Positions 48,701 through 60,913 of a stretch of DNA of 64,000 bases are shown one piece after another. The first letter of the stretch is position 1; each line of letters begins with the position of its first letter. Origin of the DNA: Sanderia malayensis (lineage: Eukaryota > Cnidaria > Scyphozoa > Semaeostomeae > Pelagiidae); assembly GCA_013076295.1 (NCBI GenBank), contig RQOL01000746.1:44422-108421 (forward strand), given 5' to 3'. Below the pieces are notes generated by a model that did not search any database, had not been told where the DNA came from, and saw only the letters and a program-made list of their open reading frames with translations. A program made the translations under genes and the position numbers.

Positions 48701-51700
48701 TTAAAGAATTCACCAAATCAGCATTTATAATACTGGGCAGACCATTCATTCAGCCTGTTTTTGATTCCATTCAGCAGAATTGCGATAAATTTGAAATTAT
48801 GGGGCTCGAGGATGAACAAATTGATGAATATATTGAGAAATTTGTAGAATTGTCATCTGGAAAATCTAAGAATGAAACCTCAACTACGCATAAAGCTAAT
48901 TCGATGAAGTGGATTAAAAAAATGATTCAGCGATCCACGCATGTGTCTGCGATAAAGACAATTCCCCAATTTCTAAATACTATTTGTTGTGCAGTTTTGA
49001 CAAAAGGGGGAAACAATATTTCTGATGCAACAGAATTGTACACATGGGTACTATTCTTGTTTCTGAAACAACATTTTAAAGAGAAGAGTACAACCCAAGA
49101 TTCAAATTCTGGATTGGAAGTGATTTCTGAATATTCGCAGCAGATAAAAGAGATTAGCAGTATTGCCTATAAGCTGCTCATCGAAAACAAAATTATTTTT
49201 GAGAAGAAAGAGTTAAAAAATGCAGACGAAAAGTTCATTCAAGGCTTCTTGTTGAAAATCCCAAATCGTTTTGGAGCAATAACAGCTTATGAATTCAAAC
49301 ACTTGACAATAATGGAGTTCCTGGCTTCAATCTACGTATATCTAGCTAAAAACAGAAAGCATTTGATCAATGACCTGTTAAAGAAAGAACACTATGAAGT
49401 CATTTCTTTTATCTGTAGTTTTTTACGATACGGCCTGGTAGAGGAAAGGTTTATTGAAAAAACTAATGATATTGCGTATCTTTTAACTGAACGGCTTGGC
49501 GGTGTCATGAACAGGCATAAAGATTACACAGATACTCTGGAAATTTTACACAATATGCAAGTCCAGGATGAAAGTAAATTAAAATTGAAGATCAGATTTG
49601 TCAATGACTGCTGGAAGTCAAGTGATATAATCAATAAAAGAAGATTATTGAAAGTTCTTAATACAATAACACCGAGCTCTGACATTAGATTAAATGCCGA
49701 TGCGTTTGATCAAGCCAACATTCTGAATGTACTCAAAATGGCAACGAAGCATAAAATTGAAGGTGATGACATCAAGAAATTTTTTAGCGGCATTACATTA
49801 TTAATGCATAACTTGAATTACCTGGAACTGCTGTCATATTCAAGACTAGTTAACATCATGTCATTTCATTTGAAAAATAGAAAAGAACTCTTAAAATATG
49901 AATGGGACCTTATAATAGATAATATTGTCTTTTGTGGTATGGCTGAGGTTTCCAAGTGTCAATTTCCCGCTGAGTATCAAGTGAAATTGGGAGAATCACT
50001 TGTAGTTGCAACGAAAGAAAAATTAGAGGAAATGAAATTAATGTGGCTGGGAATAACAAACATGCAAATCAACCACAACCAATTCAGTTCTGCAGCAAAT
50101 CTTCTGCTTTTGACAAAAGAAGTTTGGTTAACTGATGTTGACATTGGAGAAATTACATCGACCAAATTGTATGAAATGTTAATAAATCAGAAGCAGCGAA
50201 GATTAAAGACAATTAGATTAACAAGATGTCCACCCGTAAATTGCTATGTAAAGAAAAAGGTAAGAACTCTGGTGCTTGTGTTATAGCCATGTCTTCAATA
50301 GGGATGAAGATGGCAGAGCTAATTGAGATGTTATCATGTCATTCCTTCGCATCAATTACATTATTTTAACGAATAACTATGTTGCTATAAGAAGATTTAA
50401 AATATGAATAACTTTTAATATTTATGCAAAATTATATATTTCTGCTAAATGTTTAAATGGTTTCACTTGATACCCTTTTCTAACAATTAATAAAATGCTA
50501 TTCCATTCTAGATGAAAGAAGAGGGTTTTAAGATCATGGAAGTGTTGAATATTGTGTCACGAAGCAGTGGTAAGTCGAACCAATAAACGTATAACTCGAT
50601 TTCCTTACTTTTCTTTTTTCTTTAATCATCAATCTCTAACTTAAAAACATCAATCTCTATCTCTAACTCCTAACTCACTTCTATCCTCGTTCTCCACTTC
50701 CTCATATATTCCTCGAGTCTCATCCCAGACTCCTACAACTTCACATTCCCCCAGCCTAAAATATGCATAACTCCAAATATAAAAAGGATAAAATAAGAAT
50801 TAACGAATACAAGGTTATTCAATAATCTAAAGTACAATATCTCAAATATAATAAATCGATCTTTTTTTTGTCCTTTTTTTAACTCATCTCAGCGTAAATT
50901 GTAGTATAGCAAACAGTTTCATAAAGGTCTCTGTACTTAATCAAAAGTCTAACACAGGAACTCCATAACGCTCTGGAGGTCGGCGGTTGCGCCTCAAATT
51001 ATACGGCTGAATGTTTTCAATCTCGCGTTCCCTTCTGATCTCTAAAGGTCTTGGATCTTCAATCTCAAATATAGAATCGTCAATCTCCGATTCACTACTA
51101 TACAATTCATCATAGGCGCCGACTACGTGGGGGCTTGGGGGCTCAAGCCCCCTCTGGAAATTTCTATGGGGGGGCTCAGCCCCCCTGGGAATTTTGCTTG
51201 GGATCTGAAAAAAACACGTTTATTTTATTGAAGAAACACTAATCAAAGAATTGAACTGATGATACTGTAGACCATGATGTTAATATCTTTTTTATTGCAA
51301 TGTTTTGTGTTTTATTATACATAATACATATGTATATTGTACGTTATTACAAGCGACAGGGAGTTTTTCTACCTTTTTATTTTTCCAATTTTATTTTTAT
51401 TTTGAGCCCCCCCTGGGAAAAATAAAAGTCGGCGCTTATGCGATTCATCAGCTTTTTGTGGAATTCCTTCTCGTTCATGGTCAATTTTAAACGGCTTTAT
51501 GCTGTTGAAATGCACAATTTTTCTCTTCTTATCCTTCAATGATTCGATCTCGTAATTTCCTTCTTGCACTCCGACAATTATGTACGGACCAATAAATTTC
51601 TCTTCTAGACCTCTTGCTCTAAAATTCTTTAACAGTACCGTGTCTCCGATGTGAAATATTTTACTTTGCTGCGAGCGGTACTTGGAATCGTAGTTCCTCT

Positions 51701-54700
51701 TTTGCTTCTGCTGTGCTTTTCTCAATCTTTCGATGACTATCTTTCATATGTCATCTTGTCTCTTTCTGAGATCCTCCAAATACTTTGCAGGACCATGTGT
51801 CGGTTTAGCTAGCAGCTCCTCTTGTTCAGTACCTAATGGCAATCTGACATCTCGACCATACAGCATCTCGAATGGTGTCACTCCGGTAGAGGATTGTTTA
51901 CTTACTTGGTATGCTAAAAGAGCGTGCGGTAGTTGTTCATCCCAATCATTCTTATCACTATTTACTTTCATTCTTAGTAAAGCCTTCAATACACCGTTAA
52001 ATCTTTCGCAAAGTCCGTCAGTCTGAGGATGATATGCCGTTGTTCTTCGTTTCTCGATCCCAAAGAGTTGGCAGGCTGATTTCATAAGGTGCGATTCGAA
52101 ATTCCTCCCCTGGTCAGTCAGCAACACTGATGGCATGCCGTGGCGCGCAAATATTTCTTCCAACGCCCTCACAATTGTTTCTGCTTCTTGGTTTGGTAAA
52201 GCCTCGGCTTCTGCATACTTTGTGTAATAATCGATAACGGATAAAATGTACTTATTCCCTGAACGAGTTGTTTTCAAAGGGCCAATCAAATTGACGCCAA
52301 TCATGTAGAACGGAATCGGTACAACATCGATAGGCTTTAATGGCCAGCGTGGCCTGGGAACGGTCTTGTTCTTAGCACATATCTCACAGCAAGCACAGAA
52401 GTTTTCAACACTTTTAAAGAAACCTGGCCAATAAAATCTTCTTTGAATAAAGTCAAAAGTTTTAGCTACGCCCATATGACCAACCTGTTCATGAGCTTCT
52501 TTTAAAATCGTTGGCGCAATGAATTTCGGTAGGACTACTTGATATCTTTCTTTTCCTGTATCATCTTCCCAACTTCTGCTCAAAAGATCATTCTCGACGG
52601 ATAACGAATCAAATATGTTGTACAACGCATATAACACATCTGTACCATTCCTTGGCTTTTGTTCAGGTCGGCTATCTTCTCGAATCCATCCTTTTACTCT
52701 TGACAAATCTTCGTCTAAATCTTGCAGTTCTTGCAACTCATCGACTGAATACCGCGAAATTTGGATGTTGTTTACTGGAGCTCGTGAAACTGCATCTACG
52801 TGTTGCATCATTGTTCCTGGTCGATGCTCAACTGCATAGTCATATCCTTCCAATTTTAATATCCAACGGGCCAACTTCCCATTAGGGTGTTTCATTCCTT
52901 TTATCCACTGTAAAGCTCTGTGATCTGTGAACACTAAGACATGTCTACCATAGACGTACGGGTGAAAATACTGTAATGCCCAAACAACAGCGAATGCTTC
53001 CTTTTCTGTTGTAGTCCAGTTCTTTTCTGCACTTGAGAAGGCTTTGGATGCAAATGAAATTACTTTTTCTGCACCATCTTTGTCTTTCTGAGTTAAAACA
53101 GCTCCTATACCAACATCACTTGCATCAGTATACAACATATAGTCTTTGTTTGTGTCCGGAAAACCAAGTATCGGTGAAGAAATCAACTGTTCTTTTAGGT
53201 CTTCAAGCGAGTCTTGACAATTGTTATTCCATTCAAATTTGACATCTTTCTGTAACAAACGGTGTAATGGCGAAGCGACATCGCTGAATCTCAAGATGAA
53301 ACGCCGATAATACGAAATCATTCCGATAAATCTCCTCAGCTCAGTAAGATCTTTTGGAACAGGATACTCTTTAATTGCCTTGACCTTTTCAGGATCCGGA
53401 GTAAGACCAGTATCACCAATTTGAAATCCAAGAAATTTCACGCTTGTCTGCGCGAAATGGCATTTAGACGGTTTCAGCTTCAGTCCTGCGTTTCTGATAG
53501 CAGTCAGAAGGTCTGTCAAATTACTCAAGTGTTCTTCGAAATCACGACCAACAATCAGAACGTCATCTAAATAGACAAGGCATTTGTTTGGTAGAAGACC
53601 TTGCAACACATTCGACATCAATCTCTGAAATGTGGGTACAGCGTTAGAAAGTCCGAAGGGCATGCGTTTAAATTGATAGATATTACCTCCTGGGATAACA
53701 AAGGCGGTTTTCTCTTGGCTTGACGTTTCCATGGGTACTTGCCAATAACCAGAAGCCAAGTCCAAAGTTGTAAAATACTTGTGGCCAGATAACGTGTCAA
53801 TCAAATCATTCACTTGAGGCAAAGGGTAGGCATCTTTAACTGTTAATTCATTAAATTTCCGAAAGTCAATACAAAATCTCCAGGTGCCATCTTTCTTTCT
53901 CACTGACACACTTGGGCTTGCCCACGGTGACGTACTGGGTTCGATTATGTCATTTTGTAACATTTCTTGTACCTGGCCTTCTACTACAGGCCTCAATGCA
54001 TTTGGAAGACAGCGCGGTAGTTGCTTAATTGGAGCGGCATCTCTTGTTTCAATTCTATGTTCTGCTTGAGAAGTAAGACCAATTTCTGATAGGTTTGTCG
54101 CAAATATGTCTTGATACTCTCTCAGTACATTATCCATCAGCTTTCTTTCATCAGGCTTTAGATTTTCTAGATCAAAGTTAAGTTCACATTGTTGAGAAGA
54201 ACTGTCCGTATTACCCCCTGGATCTAGAACTGGGTCGTTCATTTCGACGTCAATCTGTTGCAAACAACCAATATTTGTGCCTTTATATAGCTTAACCGTA
54301 TCCACCCCCGGATTTATGATTTGTATGGGAAGAGTTTGTTCTTTAGGTTTCACAAGAACACTGGCGACAAAAACTCCCTTTTCAGCCAAATCAAAATTGG
54401 GTTCCAAAATACTTTCCGATATTATTGGATTTCTGATACGTGCTGCTTGCACAATCTCATGTCTGCCCGGTATTTCAATGTCATCACTCAAAACGACTAC
54501 AGTAGGATCTTTCAAACTTGCATCAAACATTAACAGTGGTTGACAAGTTGCATCAGGAAATTTCATCACCATATTAGCTGTATCAATGATAAATTTATTG
54601 TTGACAAGCCAATCCAGGCCCAATATTACTTCAGACAACATCTCATTGGCAACATAAAATTCTTGGTTCATTTCGTGTGCGCCATTGACTTCAACGAGTA

Positions 54701-55359
54701 AATTTACTTTGCCCAATATGCCTATGGGCGAGTTGTTAGCGGCCTCGGCGACAATATCAGAAGGTCGTAAAGGCTCTTCATTAGAGAGTTTCCGAAACAC
54801 GACCTATCTCAAGACGACGCCCGTTGGAGGCCTGGTGCGAGGACAGTCGTCGTTCTCATCAAATTTTGTTTCCGAAAATGCAACCTATGTTAGGACGACC
54901 TATCTTTTGCGCCAACATTCAAAAGGTTTCTCGAAATAAAAGGAAATTCTCAAAATAGTGATGTGATGTTAAATTTATACGACAATAATATTTTGGATGT
55001 TCATGATCTGTTATTGCTTCATAATCATAAATTTAATCAACGAAATTTGCACTGCATCAGTCATATTATTGGTAATACGAAATATTTGATTTGACGACAG
55101 TACGAAAGTGGAGTTCAGGTTCAAGAAATAAAAAATTTATGCTCTTCTTTGTCTGTTCCAATTTCCAGAAGTCTTCAGGGGCAGCAACGAAATTGTTTGT
55201 GATGCTGTGAACGCTCTATGCATTTGCCCGAAAGATACACAGATCCACGATTTGCTAGGCCAGTGTCTCAAAGCGGAAGCATGCGATGAAATTTTCGTGG
55301 AAACAGTTGACAAAATAAAACTGTGTTTAAAAAGCGTATTTTTCCATGTTAGAGAGTGA
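45701..55359 (+). CDS. NLR2: NACHT receptor gene (six exons), broken before Walker A
   Basis: Exons: 45701-45728 (MAQPTKCCS), 46365-46457, 46723-46758, 48228-50259, 50512-50569 and 55169-55359, ending TGA. Borders are GT-AG and phases agree. The main exon has the shared N-terminal helical block (LLRETYKENC), Walker A VPGIGKSVLAKR, Walker B LFIIDGLGEL, EFKHLTIMEFLASIYVYL and an LRR-like C-terminal part. It lacks the two introns found in NLR1 after the NACHT region. A frame change around 48391-48420, with loss of roughly 50-60 residues relative to NLR3, lies just before Walker A, so the gene is probably disabled there. The last exon encodes a short C-terminus (NALCICPKDTQIHDLLGQCL ... HVRE) unlike the TIR-like modules of NLR1. 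Confidence 0.65.
48228..50259 (+). CDS. NLR2 NACHT plus LRR-like exon, with intron loss
   Basis: One exon covers what in NLR1 are three (4425-5763, 5857-5931, 6040-6711). The linker LGGVMNRHKDYTDTLEILHN runs straight into LKLKIRFVNDC, matching VRFLADC in NLR1. Walker B is GLGEL instead of GLDEL, so the second acidic position is glycine. The frame is open without stops from 48391 to 50286, including the GTAAGA donor at 50260. Upstream, 48228-48400 is coding in a different frame. Confidence 0.7.
50571..50745 (-). repeat. Probable 3' LTR of the Gypsy element (end uncertain)
   Basis: It begins TGTGAAGTTG directly after a purine tract on the minus strand. The far end lies close to the NLR2 exon at 50512-50569 and could not be fixed because no second LTR copy exists in the window. 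Confidence 0.4.
50941..54800 (-). mobile_element. Ty3/Gypsy retrotransposon pol, antisense in the last NLR2 intron, decayed
   Basis: One minus-strand frame of 1,018 codons (54800-51744) carries, in order, an aspartic-protease remnant (near residues 30-60, EVILGLDWLV), reverse transcriptase (YLDD box near 53575), RNase H (YTDASDVGIGA), a His2Cys2 zinc region and an integrase core. An in-frame TGA at about 51741 precedes the integrase C-terminal region (51725-51437). The frame resumes beyond an inserted MITE and ends at 50941. At the first integrase acidic position the sequence reads GVN rather than the usual Asp. No gag and no 5' LTR are seen upstream of 54800. On the minus strand the 3' LTR probably begins at 50745, after a GGCTGGGGGAA polypurine tract, with TGTGAAGTTG. 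Confidence 0.9.
51115..51436. mobile_element. MITE (GGCGCCGAC ends) inserted in the Gypsy pol C-terminus
   Basis: The ends GGCGCCGAC and, inward, AGCGCCGAC sit between TA dinucleotides. The pol frame before (KADES) and after (YDELYSSES) is continuous once the 322 bp are skipped. GGGGGCTTGGGGGCTCAAGC and GGGGGGGCTCAGCCCCCC add inner inverted repeats. Confidence 0.8.
54783..54940. repeat. Dispersed repeat unit (GTTTCCGAAA...CGACCTAT), two direct copies plus an inverted copy at 55540-55613
   Basis: GAGTTTCCGAAACACGACC at 54786 and GTTTCCGAAAATGCAACC at 54868 are direct repeats. The reverse complement near 55613-55540 reads GAGTGTTTCCGAAATACAA and shares CCCGTTGGAGG. The Gypsy 5' truncation point lies at the edge of this repeat. 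Confidence 0.55.
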
Positions 55360-55689
55360 TTTCACCTCGAAATGATAGATCGAATGTTGAATTTCCATAA
55401 ACTATAAATATGATCTCAATTTAAAACTTGCAAGTTTGAAATAATTTGTCTTAATCACCGGTCTTGATGACAACTGATGTTTTTGCAAAAGTGTGTAAGG
55501 ATTTTCAGCAAGACGCCCAATGATATTGGGGGATATCCCGGGCCCTGCTTCTGCAACACCTCCAACGGGTGTCCTAGCGAGATGGATTGTATTTCGGAAA
55601 CACTCTATTAGCTCGTGTTAAAGACCTACTGCAAGCAAATTCACTTTTCCGTTTTTTTGCAAAAATTGAAATTTCAATTTCTACTGATT

Positions 55690-56695
55690 ACTTTGGTGCC
55701 TGCTTTGTTTTTATTCGATCACGATAAGCATATTGCAAAATGGTATGACGTCATAACCATGACTCAGATCAACTTTTAGAATGAGAGAGTGTCGTGAAAA
55801 GGTTTGCAAATCTGCAATGTGCGCCACTCCGACTTTTATTAAAAAATTATTTCCCAAGCCACAAACTATTACTCAGTTTGTCAGAAGTCATGCATGGAAC
55901 GAGCTGTCTTAGTGAAACTAGAAACAAACACGATTGTTGGGTTGTGTTGTTGGAAGACCAGCCAAAGTAGTTGTTACAGCAGTTAATTTATAAGCGGAAT
56001 TTTCATTCATCAAACTTGAAAACAAATTTAAAGTGAAATGAAAAGGATAAGGAGAGCTGTAAAGCCCTGTCCACACTACACAAACTAACCCGGGTTCGAC
56101 CCAGGTTTTCGTTAACCCAGGTTAGATTTTGCAGTGTGGACACAACTAACCTGGGTTCGCCCCGGGTTAGTTTAACCCATGTCCAGAGTTGGTTTCGACC
56201 CAGGTCGAACCCAGGTTAGTGTAAAAATGTCAAGTGTGGACACAAACCTGGGGCGAACCTGGGTTAGTTTTTGCAACGCATGCACATATTTGCATTTTGC
56301 ATTGCGCGCCAAAAAATAAAAATACAATTTTGATCACTCACACGCAAACAATCTCACATGGCTTCAACAAATAAATAAATTGATAAATTGAAACGGAAAC
56401 TTGCACTATCACTCCGGCACCTTCCATCTTGTTGATCGTCTTTGTGGTGGAATATATTTTTGTTTGTTTTGTTCTTGTTGCACAGCGACATAAAATTTGA
56501 CTACGCATGCGTAGCGTTAGCTAACCTGGGTTCGCCCCGACTTTGCGTCCACATTACAAAACATGAAAATCAAGTGTGGACAAAACAGGGTTCGCCCCAG
56601 GTTTAATTTAACCCGGGTCGAACCTGGGTTAGTTTGTGTAGTGTGGACAGGGCTTAAGTCTTGCGTCTTTGTTCGCACACGGAGGCCAAACATAG
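55690..56695. repeat. Dispersed repeat, inverted relative to 60277-63990
   Basis: GGTATGACGTCATAACCATG (55742) and GCGTCTTTGTTCGCACACGG (56664) match, in reverse orientation, words near 60630-60660 and 60277-60312. The two copies flank NLR3 in opposite orientation. Each is interrupted by a different Harbinger-type element. Confidence 0.75.
56062..56654. mobile_element. PIF/Harbinger-type MITE, 593 bp, TAA duplication
   Basis: Terminal repeats of about 45 bp: AGCCCTGTCCACACTACACA at the left, with the same sequence inward from the right, flanked by TAA (56059-56061 and 56655-56657). The paralogous repeat copy near 60303-60316 has the uninterrupted site (read minus, GAGCTGTAATGCGTG), confirming the borders. 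The interior repeats AACCTGGGTTCGCCCC words. Confidence 0.9.
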
Positions 56696-57195
56696 ATGAA
56701 AGCAAAAAGCCACGGTGATGGAGACACCACACCAATTTCATTATTTGTTTACTTGAAACCATCGTGTATCAACAAAAGACTTGGAACATCTTTGATTATG
56801 ATAATAAATTGTCATGCCGAATACTGCCATCGCACTTATATACAAAAACTTGAAATGTGTCATTGTTATTATGTCCGGCTCTCGTGAGTCACTTTTGGGT
56901 ATCGTTGATTCTGTTTGTATTCCAACTGACATCAAACTTGTATAAGACCTAATTAGCTCAACTTTAGATTGCGGAATGAACATCAACAAAAGGATGCCGC
57001 ATTTCCCACTTTCACCACAGTTTTGAAAATGGAATCTACTTTCAATGTAACTTTCACTTGCAAGATACCCGGCTCATTTTAGAAACTATTTTTAAGTCAC
57101 TTGGTGTTAGACATGGAAAGTTTATCCGGGGACCACGGGGCCTAACCTTAGCAGGTACAACTTTTATCAGAAATTCATTCTTTTTCATTTGCTAG

Positions 57196-57501
57196 AAAAT
57201 AGTGAGGAAGTTAAAAATATGAGAATAATGCATGCTGAACTTAGTAGAAACTGTCAAGGTTAGTTGTCTTTTTAAAATTCTTTAAGCTGGGTTTTGTTGT
57301 GGGGTCATTTTGTGAATTCTGTTTTGGGCGTTTTTAGCAATAATAACTTTAATTCATGCTGAAACCATTATGTTTATAGTTGTAGAATTGTTTTTTCTGC
57401 TTAAATATTCTAACAAGTTGTGCTATTCAATATACTAGAGACAAGCGAACATGTTAAAAAGTTGATGAAAAGATCAGATGAACCTCGTGGAGTTTTGCAA
57501 G
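57196..57501 (+). CDS. NLR3 N-terminal duplicated 63-nt exons (57196-57258, 57439-57501)
   Basis: Two phase-1 exons of identical length encode NSEEVKNMRIMHAELSRNCQ and TSEHVKKLMKRSDEPRGVLQ. Shared SE-x-VK spacing and the common Q-G|GT end indicate exon duplication. They differ in sequence from the N-terminal exons of NLR1 and NLR2. The true first exon was not found. Confidence 0.55.
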
Positions 57502-57651
57502 GTTAGTTTTTCCTTTTGAAATCTTATTTGATGGGAAAATATGGTGGATTTTACTGTGAATGTGTCTCTTTTAGCATTTTCACCAAGTCTGTTTGTCTAT
57601 CTACCATCTTGGTGGGACCAAATAGTAGAAGCACCCCAGCTTCCTTCACCA

Positions 57652-57694
57652 GCCAATCTAAGGCCTTTTTTATAAAAAAAGGCCTTAGATTGGC
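57652..57694. repeat. Perfect hairpin: 20-bp stem, 3-nt loop, in an NLR3 intron
   Basis: GCCAATCTAAGGCCTTTTTT is followed by ATA and its exact reverse complement. Confidence 0.9.
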
Positions 57695-58393
57695 CCATTT
57701 GGTACACTCGAAGATGTTGTGTGTGAATAGTTGTTCTTTGAGGGAGATAAGCAAAAGGAGTGTGAAAATTTTCAAGCACCATAGTATCAGAAAACATTAA
57801 TTTTGTTACCATGAAAAATATGTGATTTAGAACCAAGTCATATTTTGCCCTTCAGATTTATTTTTAGGCTAGGGCACTTCTGTCCACCCCTAATTGTATT
57901 ATTGACCATAAATCGAGAACGCCTAGTAATAGAAAGTAGAAATTCATATTATAGAGGCAATTTGAAACACCGTAGAGGATGCGATATATACCCTTTTCAC
58001 ATCTTGCCTTTAAATTTTATTTTTCAAGCTGGGGAACTCTAATCCAGGTCGCTTATTGTACGTTGAATGTGAATGAATACTAAAGACAACATCATCATGT
58101 TGCAACCTCATCGTGTATTTTGATTGTAATGATGATTTTGTTTTATTTGTTGTCGTATTGAGGAGAATCATAAACCATTTTTAAGCCCATTTGTTTTGTC
58201 AAGCTTGATTGTTTGATAAATGTTCATGTTCAATTTTCACAATTCTTTTCACATCAATTAGGGTTTTAGCCAATAATATACGACCAGCCCTTTTCAACTC
58301 ATTCGCTTTTTTTATTGCACTATCTGAAGCAATTTATTCTGCTGTTTAGGTTTAGTACTTTTTGAATGTTGAAAATCTTTTCACTTTTGCTAG

Positions 58394-60022
58394 ATATTCC
58401 CAAATTAAAAAAATGGTATCAGGATGAATACGCGAGACACGAAGTGAATTGCGTTGTGCGTGGTTATATTCAGCCACTCCTGTTGGATATCAAAGATTTC
58501 GCAGTAAATCTTGCAGTAAAGGCAGTAAAGATAAGAACACAGGAAAGAGCTCAAAGTCAGAGTTATCACGATGAGTTGGACAAACACATTGAGTCCTTAA
58601 AGGGTCATACGGAAACTATTGAAGCTGGTGACATGATGAATATTGTTAAAGACAAGGATAGGAGCCGAATAGTCTTTGTGGGGGGAGTAGCCGGAGTTGG
58701 TAAATCCGTGTTAGCAAAGAAATTGGCATTTAACTGGTCATCTCATGAAATGTCGACTCATGAAATGTACACACATATAGAGTGTCTTCTCTACTTTACA
58801 TGCGGAAGATTTAACAACTTCTTTGCTGAATGTGATAACGAACAAATGAAACCTGAAATAATCATTCAGGAGTATTTGAAGAAGGAGTTCAGAAGCCTAC
58901 CTGTAAATAACGACGAAACTACACTATTTCTAATTGATGGTCTGGATGAACTTCAAGAACCGGAGAAAGTGATTCAGACATTCACCAAACAATTTTCCAA
59001 GGCCAGATTTATAATCTTAGGGAGACCACACAGTGAACACATTTTTACTTCAGTCACAGAGAAGTACCAACATTTGGAAATCTTGGGACTCAAAGATGAT
59101 CAGATTCAGAAATATATCCAAAATTTTTACAAAATATCAACCGGCGTCACTAGAGATCATCAAACAACCGAGCCAGAAGTAAAAAGTTTTTCAGAATTGA
59201 TCAAGAGCACTTTGGAAAAGTCAACAAACATATTTGCCATTAAAACGATACCGCAATTTTTAAACACTATATGTTGTGATGTCATGTTAACGAGAGAAGA
59301 TAAAGGTATTACCAACAGAACTGAATTATACAGTTGGAGCTTGTTTTTGCTGATGAAGCAACACTTCCAAGGAAAAGAATCTCACAACCAAAAGCCAACT
59401 GTTGGATCTGGAATTTTCGCCGATTATTCACAGCAGTTGTTGCAGGTCTCTAAACAAGCATTTCAGCTGTACAATGAGGGGACCATAATCTTCAAGAAGA
59501 AAGACTTGGAATTAACAGATGACGCCTTCATTGAAGAATTCTTGCTGGGGATCAAGAACAAAGATGGAGAAGTTAGTCAATTTATGTTCAAGCATCTGAC
59601 TGTGATGGAATTCTTTACTGCAATTCACGTTTACTTTGCTGAGGACAGAAAGACTTTGGTGAACAAATTGTTGGAGAACCGTCATTACCAAGTGGTTTCA
59701 TTCGTGTGCAGCTTTTTACGATTTAGTTTGGTAGACGAAAAATCATTCGAGGAAGATACAGTATCCTATCTGCTATTGAAAGAGATTGCTGATGGAATTA
59801 AGGTTGGTGAATTTCAAGTTGACAACCAATCATAATTACTATTATAGTACATATTGTTTCTTTAATGTAATAGACTATTCTTATATTTTGTATCATTAGT
59901 CGGAGACAAATTACATTCATGAAATAATGAGATGCAAAGACGCAGAAAATTTAATCTGTGGCATTTTAGACAAGGTTGATGACCTTCAATCTGCAGATTA
60001 CCCTAAAGGGGTGTCTCAAATG
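58394..60022 (+). CDS. NLR3: NACHT receptor, intact NACHT exon (58394-59802) plus exon 59900-60022
   Basis: The 470-codon exon is open throughout. The N-terminal helical block (KLKKWYQDEYARHEVNC) leads to Walker A GGVAGVGKSVLAKK (58681-58722), Walker B LFLIDGLDEL (58925-58954), a sensor-like FIILGRPHSEH and FMFKHLTVMEFFTAIHVYF. The next exon (41 codons) corresponds to NLR1 exon 5857-5931, with 16 extra codons before a GTTTGTAA donor. The intron start after it is recognisably homologous to NLR1. The LRR-like and C-terminal exons are not in view: from 60277 on, the intron is filled by a dispersed repeat and a Harbinger element. The gene may continue past the window or be truncated. Confidence 0.75.
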
Positions 60023-60913
60023 GTTTGTAAACTTCAATTCATGGTTGATTATTATGATTATATCACACTCCCTTTGCAAATGTTCGCGGAACTTATTTGA
60101 ATTTTAGGCCTGAACCTAATATTTTTTGCACGATTTTGACTTGACTGAGTTGTTTGTAAATATGTGAGACAATGAAGGGGTTTTTTAATGCTTACATGGA
60201 CTATGTAAGCTCAGAACTGGCTGTAAGGTATATCTGATGCTGCTAAGTTATTAGCAGCTCAGATATATCTGAAATCAATGTTTGGCCTCCATGTGCGAAC
60301 AAAGACGCACGCATTACAGCTCTCCTTATCTTTTTCATTTCACCTTCATTTCAATATTTTTTCAAAATGGATGAATGCAAATACCATATATAAATTAACT
60401 GTTGTAACAGATTACCTAGCCTGGTCCTCCAAAAACACAACCACGACCATCGTGTTTGCTTCACCAAAACAGCTCTGCCATCCATGATTTCTGACAAAAT
60501 TCCTTTGTGGATGCTTCCTGCTGCTTCGAAATATGACCGCCCGGAATGGGATGTCGTTTGACTGACCGCTCTGTTGCTAGTACCCCTTTTCAAAACGCCA
60601 TTACCGTAAGTGGGATATTCTCCCATTATAAATGTCAATCTGTGTCATGGTTATGACGTCGTATCATGTTGCAGTCAGGCCCCGGTTAAACGTCGTGCTT
60701 GTTATGTGCGGAACCTAATATGATTAAGCTCGGCAAGAGCGCTACTCCAGCGCGACACCAGGTTAAACGTCGAACCTAATTCACCGATTGAAGCTCGATT
60801 CTTTTTGTATCCAAGAAACCGCTTCGAATCAACTTGAAAAAATGGCGGTAAATGATCGATCTAAATTGTTGTTGCTGAAAAACGTAATATATAAGCGTCG
60901 ATAACGTCAACCG

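Noticed and set aside
54277..54543. Plus-strand frames within 51.7-54.9 kb
   Set aside because: They are shadows of the minus-strand Gypsy pol.
56062..56654. GGTTCGACCC words considered as a tRNA T-arm
   Set aside because: They belong to the inverted and internal repeats of the MITE; no cloverleaf can be drawn.
58366..58393. ATG at 58366 as the NLR3 start
   Set aside because: Same reasoning: the conserved acceptor at 58392-58393 and the phase-1 exons at 57196 and 57439 indicate an internal exon.
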